Shown: positions 9,252 to 19,371 of the stretch, one piece after another
Position numbering within the stretch: position 1 is the stretch's first letter
How the letters are laid out: each line of letters opens with the position of its first letter
From: Alteromonas sp. LOR
Lineage (GTDB): Bacteria > Pseudomonadota > Gammaproteobacteria > Enterobacterales > Alteromonadaceae
Assembly: GCF_000753865.1 (NCBI RefSeq)
Contig: NZ_JQFW01000022.1
Location: forward strand, 80,731 to 144,730
Reading direction: 5' to 3'
DNA: 64,000 nt
Notes under the pieces: generated by a model
What the model saw: only the letters and a program-made list of their open reading frames with translations
What the model was told of the DNA's origin: nothing
Database searches by the model: none
Translations under genes and position numbers: made by a program

Positions 9252-12200
9252 TCAAACCCTTACCCAACGCGACACTCTGTTGCGTCCGTTGATAAAGAGT
9301 CGCTGAGTGTGGAATCTCAACTTGAGGAGTAGTACATATGCTAACGGCACAAGGAACAAGCTGGTTAGTGTAGAAAATAGCAAACCTCCAATAATGGCGA
9401 TGGCCATTGGGGAATAAGGTGGACCATCGCCGCCTATCCGCGTTGTGCCTATGGCAAGCGGAATTAGCCCCAGCACAGTGGTTGCCACTGTCATGAGTAT
9501 GGGTCTTATTCGGGTAACGCACCCTTCAACAACCGCGTCATACAAAGAGAGTCCCTCATTGACCAGCTGATTAATTCTATCTACCAGCACAATACCATTA
9601 TTTACTACAATGCCCATAAGTATAAGCATACCAATCATACCCATTACTGACATTGATGTTCCGGTTACCATAAACGCCCAAAATACGCCGGTGAAGGAAA
9701 ACAATAATGATGTTATGACGGATGTAGGTAAGATCAGCGATTCGAACAACGCTGCCATCACCACGTATATCATGCAAAGCGCCAATAGCATGTTCATCTG
9801 CATAACCGCATTAGCTTCATCTTGGCGAGAGAAACTGCCGTCCAAAGTCCAAGTATAGCCCGTAGGCAGGGTAATATTCTCGAGGGCTACCTCTATTTGC
9901 TGTCTAGCCTGTTCGGTGGTGGTTTCACCCTCAAGGTTGGCACCAATAGCCAACGCGGTTTGGCGATAACTACGGTTAATTTGCGACAGCTGAGGCTTTA
10001 TTTCAAAATCAGCAATCATATTAAGGGTAATTGATTGGTTTTGGGCAAAGCCGATATTAATATTTTTGAGTGCACTGAGTGAGGACTGAATATCGCTACC
10101 ATACTTGAGCTGTACGTTAACCTCTCCAGCGTCGCTGTAGCGAAACGTCCTTAGATTACTACCGCGAAGGGCGGTAGCAACTAGTTTGGCCACATCATTA
10201 ACCGCAATACCGAATCGATTGGCTTTTTCTCTGTCAATTCGAATCTGAACTTCGTCACGGGTTGAGCCTGTATCAGCCTTCACATCTTTAAGTCCTTCCA
10301 CTTTGGCAAGAACCGGCACCAGCTGGTCTGAAATTTTCATTAATTGCTCTGAAGACTCGCCAAGCAATGTCACTCGAATACCGCCACCACTTCCACTTTC
10401 CCACTGAAATGTGGGGCGTGCTCTTACGAAAGAGGGCATAGACTCACGGATATCCTCTTTGATCTGGCTAACCGGCACAGGTAGGTCGTCATTAAGCGTA
10501 AGGCCGCTTGTGGCATACCCTGGAGTAAAATAGGTGTATACCTGTTTAATATGAAAGCGTTCTTGATTTTCATACAAATAGGCTTCCATTTTTTCAACCG
10601 TATTTTCTACCTCCGATAGGGTGTAGTTTTCGGTAATGTGGTAATTCAGCCAAATGCGTTCTTGGTTGTTATTACCATCATCATCTGACGTCACCGCCTG
10701 CATGGGAATAATAGTGGATGCCAGAATACCAACAGCAATAAGTGATGTTTTACCCTGATTGTTAAGTACCCACTGAAGTATTTTCCCGTAACGAGAAATG
10801 TAAGCCGGGGGCGCTGACTGCTTGACCACCGGAATTTTCACTTTAGTGGTCAGTAAGGGAATGAGGGTTTTCGCAATAAAAAGAGAGGCAAATAGCGAAA
10901 TACAAATGGCAACTGCTACATGCTCTAAGAAGATGGTTACGTCAATTTTAACGCCAATGATATTGGGTAAAAATACAATGGCGGTGGTTGCGGTACCCGC
11001 AATTACGGCCAAGCTTACCTTGTTGACTCCGCTTTGTGTGGCATAACCAATATCATTGTTTTTCTGGCGCTCTTGAAAAATACTTTCAGTCACTACCACC
11101 GCATTATCTACCAGCATACCAACGGCCAGCATCAGTCCCATCAGTGACAGTATATTTAGGGTATAACCCAGTAAATACATGACGCCCAGGGCGATACATA
11201 TTGAAAATGGCACCGACAGCACAACAATAAGTGTGGTGACCAGCTGGCGCAAAAATAAGTATAAAACGATGACTGACAGTAGTGCACCTAGCAAACCCGC
11301 ACTTAACAAGTCGCTTAGAGAAGACGTAACGCTTTTGGCGGTGTCGTCCATTACAAAAAGGTTGATACCCGAAAACTCAGGGTCGTTTTTTGCTTCATTG
11401 ATCACGGCCATTACGGCGTCTGATACGTTGACCAAGTTACTACCAGATTCACGAAAAACATTGAAACCTACAGCAAAGCTTCTGTCTAAATGGCGTCCTT
11501 CGTGTCGCAAAGGCAATTCATAGTTGACTTCGGCCACATCCGATAAACGAATATTGGGTTTGATCCACATTTGTTTAAAGTCGTTGATGTCGTCAAATTC
11601 ACCTGTTGGGTTAACAAGCACCTTTTGACCATCGTTATACATGTAGCCTGCAGTTAGGGAAAAGTTAGCCCCCTGTAATTTTCGTTCAAGCTCATTACTG
11701 TCTATGCGATAGGTAGAAAGCTTTTTAGCGTTCAGCCGAATAGTGATTTGACGTTTCATGGTGCCATAAAGCTCAACTTTCGACACGCCGGGTACTCGCT
11801 CGAGCGGGTGCTTTAGATTGCGCTCAAGTAAATCGTAAGCGTTAGAAAGATCCCGATCGCTAGACACACGCAGCTGAAAAATAGGCATGTCATTGGTGTT
11901 AAATTTATACACCATTATGCGTTCAATATCTGAAGGCAGCTCATTTCTTATCGCGTCTACCTTTTCCCTTGCCTCGATACTTTTGGCTTTAAGATTTTCT
12001 TCCCAATCAAACTCAACAACGATTTCTGCTTTATTATCATAAGAACGGGCCTGCAGGCGCTTAATCCCTGACATGGTGGCAATGGCCGCTTCCACAGGCC
12101 GCGTTATCATGGTTTCTACCTCAATTGGGGTAGCATCAGGGTAGGGGATTTCGATAACCATTTGGGGTATATCAATACCGGGAAACTTCTCTAACGGAAG

Positions 12201-12389
12201 CAGTCTAGAAGACACTAATCCAAACAGCAGCATGGAGAAAAATAGCATGCCTATGGTGACGGGTTTGTTAAGGGCAAATCTTGCTAACGCCGCGCCTATA
12301 CCCGCTACTTTACCAGCACCAACATCAGCAAGAGTGTCTACGCGACCTACCTCGTCTCCAGTGGGCGGCTTTTTTTGTGAAGGCTTCAT
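9252..12389 (-). CDS. RND efflux permease (HAE1-like), second of a pair
   Basis: This 1045-residue inner-membrane proton-driven exporter has the RND repeat architecture: TM1 near residues 42-62, a large periplasmic domain, TM2-6 at about 345-520, a second periplasmic domain, and TM8-12 at about 870-1025. In TM4 the motif is GMLVDNAVVVTESI, so the second Asp of the classical DD pair is Asn. In TM10 it reads GIVVNNGIVLVDRINQL, without the AcrB lysine. Its start overlaps the preceding permease by four bases (ATGA). With the other permease and the adaptor it probably forms a heteromeric pump. No outer-membrane channel gene is adjacent. Confidence 0.9.
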   Translation of the reverse strand: MKPSQKKPPTGDEVGRVDTLADVGAGKVAGIGAALARFALNKPVTIGMLFFSMLLFGLVSSRLLPLEKFPGIDIPQMVIEIPYPDATPIEVETMITRPVEAAIATMSGIKRLQARSYDNKAEIVVEFDWEENLKAKSIEAREKVDAIRNELPSDIERIMVYKFNTNDMPIFQLRVSSDRDLSNAYDLLERNLKHPLERVPGVSKVELYGTMKRQITIRLNAKKLSTYRIDSNELERKLQGANFSLTAGYMYNDGQKVLVNPTGEFDDINDFKQMWIKPNIRLSDVAEVNYELPLRHEGRHLDRSFAVGFNVFRESGSNLVNVSDAVMAVINEAKNDPEFSGINLFVMDDTAKSVTSSLSDLLSAGLLGALLSVIVLYLFLRQLVTTLIVVLSVPFSICIALGVMYLLGYTLNILSLMGLMLAVGMLVDNAVVVTESIFQERQKNNDIGYATQSGVNKVSLAVIAGTATTAIVFLPNIIGVKIDVTIFLEHVAVAICISLFASLFIAKTLIPLLTTKVKIPVVKQSAPPAYISRYGKILQWVLNNQGKTSLIAVGILASTIIPMQAVTSDDDGNNNQERIWLNYHITENYTLSEVENTVEKMEAYLYENQERFHIKQVYTYFTPGYATSGLTLNDDLPVPVSQIKEDIRESMPSFVRARPTFQWESGSGGGIRVTLLGESSEQLMKISDQLVPVLAKVEGLKDVKADTGSTRDEVQIRIDREKANRFGIAVNDVAKLVATALRGSNLRTFRYSDAGEVNVQLKYGSDIQSSLSALKNINIGFAQNQSITLNMIADFEIKPQLSQINRSYRQTALAIGANLEGETTTEQARQQIEVALENITLPTGYTWTLDGSFSRQDEANAVMQMNMLLALCMIYVVMAALFESLILPTSVITSLLFSFTGVFWAFMVTGTSMSVMGMIGMLILMGIVVNNGIVLVDRINQLVNEGLSLYDAVVEGCVTRIRPILMTVATTVLGLIPLAIGTTRIGGDGPPYSPMAIAIIGGLLFSTLTSLFLVPLAYVLLLKLRFHTQRLFINGRNRVSRWVRV

Positions 12390-15300
12390 AGCGCGCCTCC
12401 TTTTGCAATAGGCTCGTTGCGTGTCATCACTGCACTGGTATCCACAGGTATTTTTTTATTGTCGAATAAGCTATACAGCACCGGCAGTAAAATGAGCGTA
12501 AGTAAGCTGGCAAAGAGTAATCCAAAAATAACCGTTACCGCCATAGGTGTTCTTATTTCCGCACCCTCACCAAAACCTAATGCCATGGGGAGCAAACCGA
12601 GAACGGTTGTCAATGTAGTCATTACAATGGGTCGTAAACGGGTTTGGGCAGCGTCAACAATGGCAGCGTGTTTTTCCATTCCGTCTCTGCGCAGCTGATT
12701 TATTCTATCGACAAGCACAATGGCGTTGTTCACAACAATACCGCACAGCATAATTAGCCCGATAAACACCACTACACTAAGCGGCGTGTTAGTGAGCCAT
12801 AAGCCATATACTGAGCCTGCGCCTGCAAGTGGCACTGCAAACAAAATAAGGAGGGGATGAAGCAAGGATTCAAACTGCGACGCCATAACCAGGTACACCA
12901 TAAATACTGCCAGGGCGAGAGCAAATTGCAGCGAGCGGAAGCTGTTTTGCATATCTTCACTTTGACCTGCAATGGTGGCGCTGAGTGAGAGGGGAAGTTG
13001 TGTTTCGTCAAGAACAGTATTCGCAACCTCAACAGCTTCGTCTAGCTTTCCTTTCGCTAAATTTGCCGTAACGATAGCGACACGCTGCTGCCCCACACGG
13101 GTAATTTCACTTGGACCCACGCTCATGTAAACATCGGCTACTGCGCTTAAGGGAATAGGCTGTGTTGAACGAGGGTTAATAACAATTGCTCTTACGCCCG
13201 CTATATCGTTGCGCTGACTTTCAATAGTGCGAACCAGTACATCAACCTTTCTATCTTCAACACTGTATTGGGTGGCAATGCGCCCGCCCACTTTGGCTCC
13301 GATCAGTTGCGACACAGTGGCTGCATCTAAGTTTAGCCGAGCAAGCTTAGCGTGATCGAAGACTATTTTAAGCTCTGGATTGCCATCGCGAATGCTGGTG
13401 GTTACATCGGTAAAATTCGCAAAGCTTGCCAGCTTAAGCGCAATAGCGTCTCCATATTCTTGCAACTGATTTAAATCGTAACCCGTAATTTCCACTTGAA
13501 TTGGCGATGAAAAGCTAAAGAGTTCAGGCTCAGAAAACACTGATTCGATGTTTGGTTTGTTGTTTAGATAATCACGCAAGGTATTCTGAACCTGCTGCAT
13601 GTCACCTTGGGTGGCATTGGCGTGCATAACCACATTTAAGCGACCCCAATGATCGCCACCTTGATTAGGCGCAGCACTTATGAGGCTGCCCGTTCCAGAC
13701 ATAGCATAAGTACGCTGCACTTTTGTGTGCGATCCGCTCTGTTGTTCGTCTTCTGGACCACTACCCACACTGTTCTTCTCATTAAATACAACGGCCGCTA
13801 GTGCGTTGAGTTCGGCATCGGTTTTCTGCAAAGGAGAACCTGCTGGTAAGGTGATTTCTACTGAGAACTCTCCTTGTGACATGGTGGGAATGAGTTCCAT
13901 ACCCAACTGAGGTAACAGTAAAACCCCTCCAGCAGACACGGCTACTGCAATACCTAGCACTGCAGTTCGAGCGCGAAGGCTTGCTTTCAGTAACACTTCA
14001 TACGCTTTTGATAGGCCATCAAACCCTTTGGAAAACAGCCAAACAAGGGGTGTGAACACTACCGATAAACATCTGCTGATGATGTGCCACGCACCAATTA
14101 TCAAGGTCACAAGAGCGGCAGGTAAGAAAATAAAAACAAATTTAAACAGTGCTCTAACAGGCCAGGTGGCGTAAAACGCTATTTTACCTAACAGACTAGT
14201 GGGGGCAGTTTTTACAGAGGCTGACGGGTTATCGAATGTATCTTGGTGAGATAATTGTTGCGTTGATTTTCTTCTCGCCATCGCCGGAATGATGGTGAGT
14301 GCCACCACGAGAGATGCAGCAAGGGCAAAGGAAACCGTTAGTGCTTGGTCTCGAAATAACTGACCAGCAATGCCTTCAACAAATATAAGCGGAACGAAGA
14401 CGGCCATGGTGGTTAATGTAGAGGCGATTATCGCACCTGATACTTCTTTGGTGCCCTTAGAGGCCGCCTCAAATTGCGTAGCGTCTTCGCCATGTTGAGC
14501 CTTTGTTAAGCCACGTTTGTGTTTGCGGTGGCGGTCAATATTTTCAAGCACAACAATGCTGTTATCTACCAATAGTCCAACAGCAAGGGCGATACCGCCA
14601 AGGCTCATCATATTTAAGCTTATGTTGTTGGCATACATTAAATTAAACGTGGCAATAACAGACACAGGAATAGACACAGTAATGATGACCGTTGCCCAGA
14701 AGTCTTTTAGAAACAAATACAGCACCAACATGGCTAGAATGCCGCCCACAATGGCTGCTGACTTCACGTTGTCGATGGCCTGTTTTATAAACACGCTCTG
14801 ATCATAAGTTTGATCAAGTGCATAATTTGAGGGGAGGGCTTTTTGTACTTCTTGCAGTCGACGTGACACATTTGTAGCCACATCCACCGCATTAGCGTCA
14901 CCTTCTTTATAGATTGCTATTTCAACACCTTCAGTGCCATTAAAGCGCGTGATGACACTTCTGTCTTTATAAGCACTTTGTACAACGGCAACATCTTTTA
15001 ACTGGATGTTTCGATTACCTGAGCGGCCGATAAATAAGTTTTCGATATCGTCTAGTGTTTCAAACTGGTTTAGTGTTCGAACTAAAAAGGCTTGGGCGGC
15101 ATTGTCTATTCTTCCGCCTGCGGCGTTAACATTTTCTGCTTTTATACGCTCAACAATATCTGTAATAGGAATGGATAGTTGACTGGCTTTACGCTGGTCA
15201 ATAAGTATGTGAATTTCATTTTCTAGCCCTCCGCCTAATCGCACGGCCGCAACACCTTCAACAGACTCTAAGCCTCGTTTTACTTGTTGTTCGGCGTATA

Positions 15301-15772
15301 AACGCAAGCGCTTCATACCGCTTTCGGAAAGGTTTTCGGTGTCAGTAGTGAGGCCTAACTTGATGACGGGATCTAAGCTGGGGTTAAAACGCAGCAGTCG
15401 AGGCTTTTCAATGTCCAGAGGAAGTCGAAGTACGTCTAGTTTTTCTCTTACTTCTAAGCTGGCAAAGTCCATGTCCGTACCCCAAGCAAAGGATAAGACT
15501 ACGTCTGATTGGCCTGCACGTGAGGTAGAGGTAACTTTACGCACGCCTTTAACGACGCCGATGGATTCTTCGATGGGCTTAGATACCAGTTGTTCTATTT
15601 CTGCGGGAGCGGCGCCATCGTAATCGGTGCGTATAGTTAAAGTGGGGTAAGACAAATCAGGCAATAAATTCACCGACAGCCTACCAAGAGACACCATACC
15701 AAATAACAACACCGCGAAAGTAAACATAGAAACGGCGACGGGACGCTTAACAGCAATATCGACAATACGCAT
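12386..15772 (-). CDS. RND efflux permease (HAE1-like), first of a pair
   Basis: This 1128-residue permease has the usual twelve-helix RND plan and starts MRIVDIAVKRPVAVSMF. TM4 carries GLLVDNSIVVLENI and TM10 GIVVNNAIVLVDRINQLRR, so both parts of the AcrB Asp-Asp/Lys relay are altered in the same way as in its partner. It is about 80 residues longer than the partner. The extra length includes an insert around residues 500-590 (hydrophobic, KIAFYATWPVRALFKFVFIF) between the two membrane halves. It lies between the adaptor gene (25 bases upstream) and the overlapping second permease. Confidence 0.9.
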   Translation of the reverse strand: MRIVDIAVKRPVAVSMFTFAVLLFGMVSLGRLSVNLLPDLSYPTLTIRTDYDGAAPAEIEQLVSKPIEESIGVVKGVRKVTSTSRAGQSDVVLSFAWGTDMDFASLEVREKLDVLRLPLDIEKPRLLRFNPSLDPVIKLGLTTDTENLSESGMKRLRLYAEQQVKRGLESVEGVAAVRLGGGLENEIHILIDQRKASQLSIPITDIVERIKAENVNAAGGRIDNAAQAFLVRTLNQFETLDDIENLFIGRSGNRNIQLKDVAVVQSAYKDRSVITRFNGTEGVEIAIYKEGDANAVDVATNVSRRLQEVQKALPSNYALDQTYDQSVFIKQAIDNVKSAAIVGGILAMLVLYLFLKDFWATVIITVSIPVSVIATFNLMYANNISLNMMSLGGIALAVGLLVDNSIVVLENIDRHRKHKRGLTKAQHGEDATQFEAASKGTKEVSGAIIASTLTTMAVFVPLIFVEGIAGQLFRDQALTVSFALAASLVVALTIIPAMARRKSTQQLSHQDTFDNPSASVKTAPTSLLGKIAFYATWPVRALFKFVFIFLPAALVTLIIGAWHIISRCLSVVFTPLVWLFSKGFDGLSKAYEVLLKASLRARTAVLGIAVAVSAGGVLLLPQLGMELIPTMSQGEFSVEITLPAGSPLQKTDAELNALAAVVFNEKNSVGSGPEDEQQSGSHTKVQRTYAMSGTGSLISAAPNQGGDHWGRLNVVMHANATQGDMQQVQNTLRDYLNNKPNIESVFSEPELFSFSSPIQVEITGYDLNQLQEYGDAIALKLASFANFTDVTTSIRDGNPELKIVFDHAKLARLNLDAATVSQLIGAKVGGRIATQYSVEDRKVDVLVRTIESQRNDIAGVRAIVINPRSTQPIPLSAVADVYMSVGPSEITRVGQQRVAIVTANLAKGKLDEAVEVANTVLDETQLPLSLSATIAGQSEDMQNSFRSLQFALALAVFMVYLVMASQFESLLHPLLILFAVPLAGAGSVYGLWLTNTPLSVVVFIGLIMLCGIVVNNAIVLVDRINQLRRDGMEKHAAIVDAAQTRLRPIVMTTLTTVLGLLPMALGFGEGAEIRTPMAVTVIFGLLFASLLTLILLPVLYSLFDNKKIPVDTSAVMTRNEPIAKGGAL

Positions 15773-15797
15773 AATACTATTCCTTATTTATCTTCGC

Positions 15798-16940
15798 TTA
15801 GCTGTTTACAACTTCAACAGGCGCATTGTCTTTTAAGTTTTGATGACCCGCAGTAACGACTTGTTCGTTACCGGTTAACCCGTGAGTCACTTCAATAACA
15901 TCGTTATTTTCAAATCCGGTAGATACATTGACTTTCTTAACCACGCCACCGTCGACTACAAAAACGCTGTGGGTATTATCAATGGTAACCAGAGCACGGC
16001 GGGGTACTAAAGTGGTATTGGCATGAGTGGCATATTCAAGAGATACATCGGTGAACATGCCGGCTTTTAACGTGTTTTGTCCATTGGGCACTCGCAGGGT
16101 TACTTTAAAGGTGCCGGTAGTGGCGTCGATAACGGGGCTAATTCGCTCAACATGTGCGGTTATTTTTTGATTGTTTAACGCGGCAACGTTTAGGGTAGCA
16201 ACCTGGCCTACAGACACATTCGTTAGTTCGTTTTCTGGTAGGAATACCACGCCCTGAAGGTCTTTTTGCTGCACAATATGAAACATTCTTTCACGTTGGA
16301 AAGATTCGGTGAGGTTACCTACTTTGGCATTGCGAGATGCAATAAACCCACTAATAGGTGCTTCTATCGTGGTTTCTTTTAAATCCAATTCAGCAATGCG
16401 CAACGAGGCCTTGACTGATTCATACTGAGCGTTGAGCTTATCGTAGGTATCGTGACTAATGAGTTTTTGTGAGTATACCTTGTTGACGCGCTCAAGCTCG
16501 TTTTCGATACCTTGTAGGTCAGCGCGTGCTTTTGACACATTGAGTTCGTACCGACGCTTATCTAGCTGTGCCAACGCTTGTCCTTTTTCTACGTAGTCGC
16601 CTTCTTCTACGAATATGGCTTCAATAATTCCTGATGCGCGAGCAGAGACAAACGCTTCTTCACGGGCCTCTAAAATAGCGGTGGTATTGTAGGTTGAGGT
16701 AATGTCGCCTGTTTTTAAGTGCAGTGCTTCAACGGGAATAGCGAATACCGTCTCTTCTACTTTGTCAGGGCCATTCGCTGCATCAATCGCATCAGCATCT
16801 GTGCAGCCAGTTGTAAATGCGCTAAGCGCTAGAATTGTGCTACCAATAACGGCATAGCGTAAAAATGGAGAGTGAGCGTTCGAAATTCGAAGTGAAGCGT
16901 TGTTTGAGTTCTGATATGAGGTGTTTTGTGCTGTTTCCAT
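15798..16940 (-). CDS. RND periplasmic adaptor lipoprotein
   Basis: This 380-residue membrane-fusion protein links the RND permeases to an outer-membrane channel. A lipobox (SAFTTGC) sits after an unusually long N-terminus of about 40 residues. The biotinyl-lipoyl halves ASGIIEAIFVEEGDYVEKGQALAQLDKRRYE and IEAPISGFIASRNAKVGNLTE flank an alpha-hairpin, followed by beta-barrel and membrane-proximal domains. ATG at 16940 with TAGGG upstream is preferred to a TTG two codons earlier. It is the first gene of the three-gene pump operon. Confidence 0.88.
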   Translation of the reverse strand: METAQNTSYQNSNNASLRISNAHSPFLRYAVIGSTILALSAFTTGCTDADAIDAANGPDKVEETVFAIPVEALHLKTGDITSTYNTTAILEAREEAFVSARASGIIEAIFVEEGDYVEKGQALAQLDKRRYELNVSKARADLQGIENELERVNKVYSQKLISHDTYDKLNAQYESVKASLRIAELDLKETTIEAPISGFIASRNAKVGNLTESFQRERMFHIVQQKDLQGVVFLPENELTNVSVGQVATLNVAALNNQKITAHVERISPVIDATTGTFKVTLRVPNGQNTLKAGMFTDVSLEYATHANTTLVPRRALVTIDNTHSVFVVDGGVVKKVNVSTGFENNDVIEVTHGLTGNEQVVTAGHQNLKDNAPVEVVNS

Positions 16941-17058
16941 GGTCAATGCCCTAACGTTTATTGTCGTTATATCATAATGACCAATAAGAGCAGATAACGT
17001 GCCAGTAAACTAAAAACATTAAGTTTCAGTGTGTTAGGGTTTTTTGGTGGTGAAAAAC

Positions 17059-17090
17059 AAAAAGGCCAACCGAATTGGTTAGCCTTTTTT
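17059..17090 (-). terminator. Terminator downstream of the OsmC-like gene
   Basis: A stem AAAGGC-AACC/GGTT-GCCTTT with a GAAT loop is flanked by A and T runs. It can stop transcription in either direction and isolates the pump operon from the genes on its right. Confidence 0.8.
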
Positions 17091-17184
17091 ACTATCTGTT
17101 AGCCAATATCGCTAAGTAACAGTAATTTAAACTAAAGTCTACAAGGCCAAAGCCTGCCTAGACATCGCTTATTCCACTGATTAT

Positions 17185-17580
17185 CTATTCAACCAAGGTG
17201 TAGCTGGTGGTAATGTCAACATTGCCCTTAAGCATTAACATGACCGAACAGTATTTTTCCGCTGAAAGCTGCACAGCACGGGCTAACGCTTTATCGGTAA
17301 TTCCCGTTCCTGACACCGTGTAGTGAGCATGTACTTTTTCAAACACACGTGGTGGCTCTTCAGCGCGGTTTGCCTCAAGTTCACAATGACACGCTGTAAT
17401 GTCAAAGCGCCCTTTTTTCAAAATATCGACGACGTCCACACTTGAACAGGCACCAATAGCAACAAGCACCGATTCCATAGGTGAAACAGCGTTGCCGTTT
17501 CCATCCATCACGGTGTTGTAACCACTGTCGGTAGTACCAGTAAACGTAAGGTCTTTATCCCATGAAACACGTGCTTTCAT
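17185..17580 (-). CDS. OsmC/YhfA-family protein
   Basis: This 131-residue protein of the OsmC/Ohr fold has the two conserved cysteines of thiol peroxidase-type members, in GACSSVDVVDIL and SAEKYCSVMLML. The short N-terminus (KARVSWDKDLTFTGTTDSG) and TVMDGNGNAVSPMESVLVAIGAC agree with the YhfA branch. The physiological substrate of that branch is not settled. It is 22 bases downstream of the CvfB-like gene and likely shares its transcript. Confidence 0.85.
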   Translation of the reverse strand: MKARVSWDKDLTFTGTTDSGYNTVMDGNGNAVSPMESVLVAIGACSSVDVVDILKKGRFDITACHCELEANRAEEPPRVFEKVHAHYTVSGTGITDKALARAVQLSAEKYCSVMLMLKGNVDITTSYTLVE

Positions 17581-17602
17581 TATATATCCTGAGTTGTGTA
17601 AA

Positions 17603-18523
17603 TTAAGTATTGGTGTTCAATCGTATTGCATCAGCGTTAATAGTGATTTTTTTCTGTTTATACAGCGCACCCAACGCCTTTTTATAGGCCGCTTTACTCA
17701 CATTAAAATGCGTGTAAATATCTTCAGGTGCACTCTTATCAGTGAGTGTCGATATGCCGCCGTGGGCATCTAAATCATCTAAAATAGCCTGCTGAAGCTC
17801 ACTTCGCGCATCTTTATCAATACGTTGAAGGACAACATCAATTTTACCATCTTCGCGAATTGTTTTTATTACACCCGAGGTAGCTTGACCTACTTTCAAT
17901 GGTTTAAACGCGTCGCTGTGAAAAATCAGACCAAGATTCTTTTCGTTTATCACGACTTTAAAACCGAGATCTGTTTTGGCATAAATTAGGCATTCAACAT
18001 CGTCGCCTTCATTCAAATAGGCATTACTTTCCTGTAAAAAGTAGTGAAGCTTGGTCGCACCTAAAATGCGCTGGGTTTTATTGTCAAAGAACGTATAAAC
18101 AACGTATTTCATACCCGCACTAACAGGCTCGGCTTGATAGTCGTCTGGAACGAGTAAATCGTTATCTAATCCCCAGTCGAAAAAAGCGCCAAAATTGGTA
18201 GCAGATACCGCTTTTAAAATTTTGACTTCGCCCACCTGAATCAGCGGCTTTTTCACCGTTGCGTAGGGCTCTCCACGCTGATTTGTGGCAACAAATACAT
18301 CTATCTCCGCATTTGTTGCAAGGGGTGTTTCAACCTCATCAAGAGGAAGAGTAACGGTTTCATCGATGCCAAGGGTGTGGGCCTCTGAATCGAAAACAGC
18401 AGCACCTTCGTTATCAGTACCACTCTCAAACTCGTTTTCATTAGCGTCTAGGGCGGCTAGGGCGTACCCAAAAGGGTATTCTGCTACCACGCGCAATGTA
18501 TTAATTTTTCCAATATTTATCAT
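17603..18523 (-). CDS. CvfB-like S1 RNA-binding protein
   Basis: This 306-residue protein contains S1-type domains: INIGKINTLRVVAEYPFGYALA near the N-terminus, VGEVKILKAVSATNFGAFFDWGLDNDLLVP at about 98-127, and VGQATSGVIKTIREDGKIDVVLQ near 210-232. A C-terminal winged helix follows (PEDIYTHFNVSKAAYKKALGALYKQKKI). This order is that of the CvfB/YitL family, RNA-binding regulators linked to virulence in Gram-positives. ATG at 18523 is preferred because the family starts at this point; an earlier in-frame ATG at 18556 has no better ribosome-binding site. Confidence 0.85.
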   Translation of the reverse strand: MINIGKINTLRVVAEYPFGYALAALDANENEFESGTDNEGAAVFDSEAHTLGIDETVTLPLDEVETPLATNAEIDVFVATNQRGEPYATVKKPLIQVGEVKILKAVSATNFGAFFDWGLDNDLLVPDDYQAEPVSAGMKYVVYTFFDNKTQRILGATKLHYFLQESNAYLNEGDDVECLIYAKTDLGFKVVINEKNLGLIFHSDAFKPLKVGQATSGVIKTIREDGKIDVVLQRIDKDARSELQQAILDDLDAHGGISTLTDKSAPEDIYTHFNVSKAAYKKALGALYKQKKITINADAIRLNTNT

Positions 18524-18588
18524 TAACACTGACTTTTTTAATAGAACAGGTAACATAATATCGGATTGGAGTTAAGAGCTAAACCATT

Positions 18589-19314
18589 ATGAAGTTAAAT
18601 TGCGATTTAGGTGAAAGTTTTGGGGCCTGGTCTATGCCTGTGGAAAAAGACATTATGTCTGAGATAGACCAGGCAAACATTGCCTGTGGCTTTCACGCTG
18701 GCGATCCATTGGTAATGAAAGCCGCGCTGGATATTGCCAAAGCCCATGGTGTGTCGGTTGGTGCTCATCCGTCTTACCCTGATTTGCAAGGGTTTGGACG
18801 CAGAAGTATGGCAATGCAAGCCAATGAGCTTAGTGCCTGTATTCAATATCAGGTAAGTGCATTAGTAGGGATGGCTGACATAGTGGGCACGCAGGTCGAT
18901 TATGTTAAGCCACACGGTGCACTTTATAACGACATGATGAAAAATAAGGACATTAGGCAAACCGTGATGAAAAGTGTTGCCGCCATGTGCCAAGGAAAAC
19001 TTCCGTTGATGGTACAAGCCACATCTGAACACCAAGAAATCATAGATGAAGCAAAACAGCATGGCGTATCGCTGTTGTTTGAAGCTTTTTCTGACAGACG
19101 CTATACCGATGAAGGCTATCTACAGTCTCGTCAAATAGACGGTGCTGTACTCAGTTCGCAAGAGGCGTTAGTACAAGCCAAGCAACTTATAGAGCAGGGC
19201 ACAGTAACAACTGCATCAGGCGCCACGTTATCTATTCAAGCAGACAGTTTGTGTGTGCACGGCGATACAGCCGGCGCTGTAGAGATAGCCCGCCAAATTA
19301 GAGCTTACCTATAA
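18589..19314 (+). CDS. pxpA: PxpA, 5-oxoprolinase subunit A (LamB/YcsF family)
   Basis: PxpA works with PxpB and PxpC to open 5-oxoproline to glutamate using ATP. The 241-residue protein shows the family signature LNCDLGESFG at the start, then ANIACGFHAGDP, VGAHPSYPDLQGFGRR, VKPHGALYN, EAFSDRRYTDEGYLQSR and CVHGDTAGAV. It is the first gene of a four-gene plus-strand operon. Confidence 0.95.
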   Translation: MKLNCDLGESFGAWSMPVEKDIMSEIDQANIACGFHAGDPLVMKAALDIAKAHGVSVGAHPSYPDLQGFGRRSMAMQANELSACIQYQVSALVGMADIVGTQVDYVKPHGALYNDMMKNKDIRQTVMKSVAAMCQGKLPLMVQATSEHQEIIDEAKQHGVSLLFEAFSDRRYTDEGYLQSRQIDGAVLSSQEALVQAKQLIEQGTVTTASGATLSIQADSLCVHGDTAGAVEIARQIRAYL

Positions 19315-19371
19315 CTATGTTGTTTCAAAAAACACGTTATTTTGAAAGTGGTCTTAAGGTAGGAGATGCTC

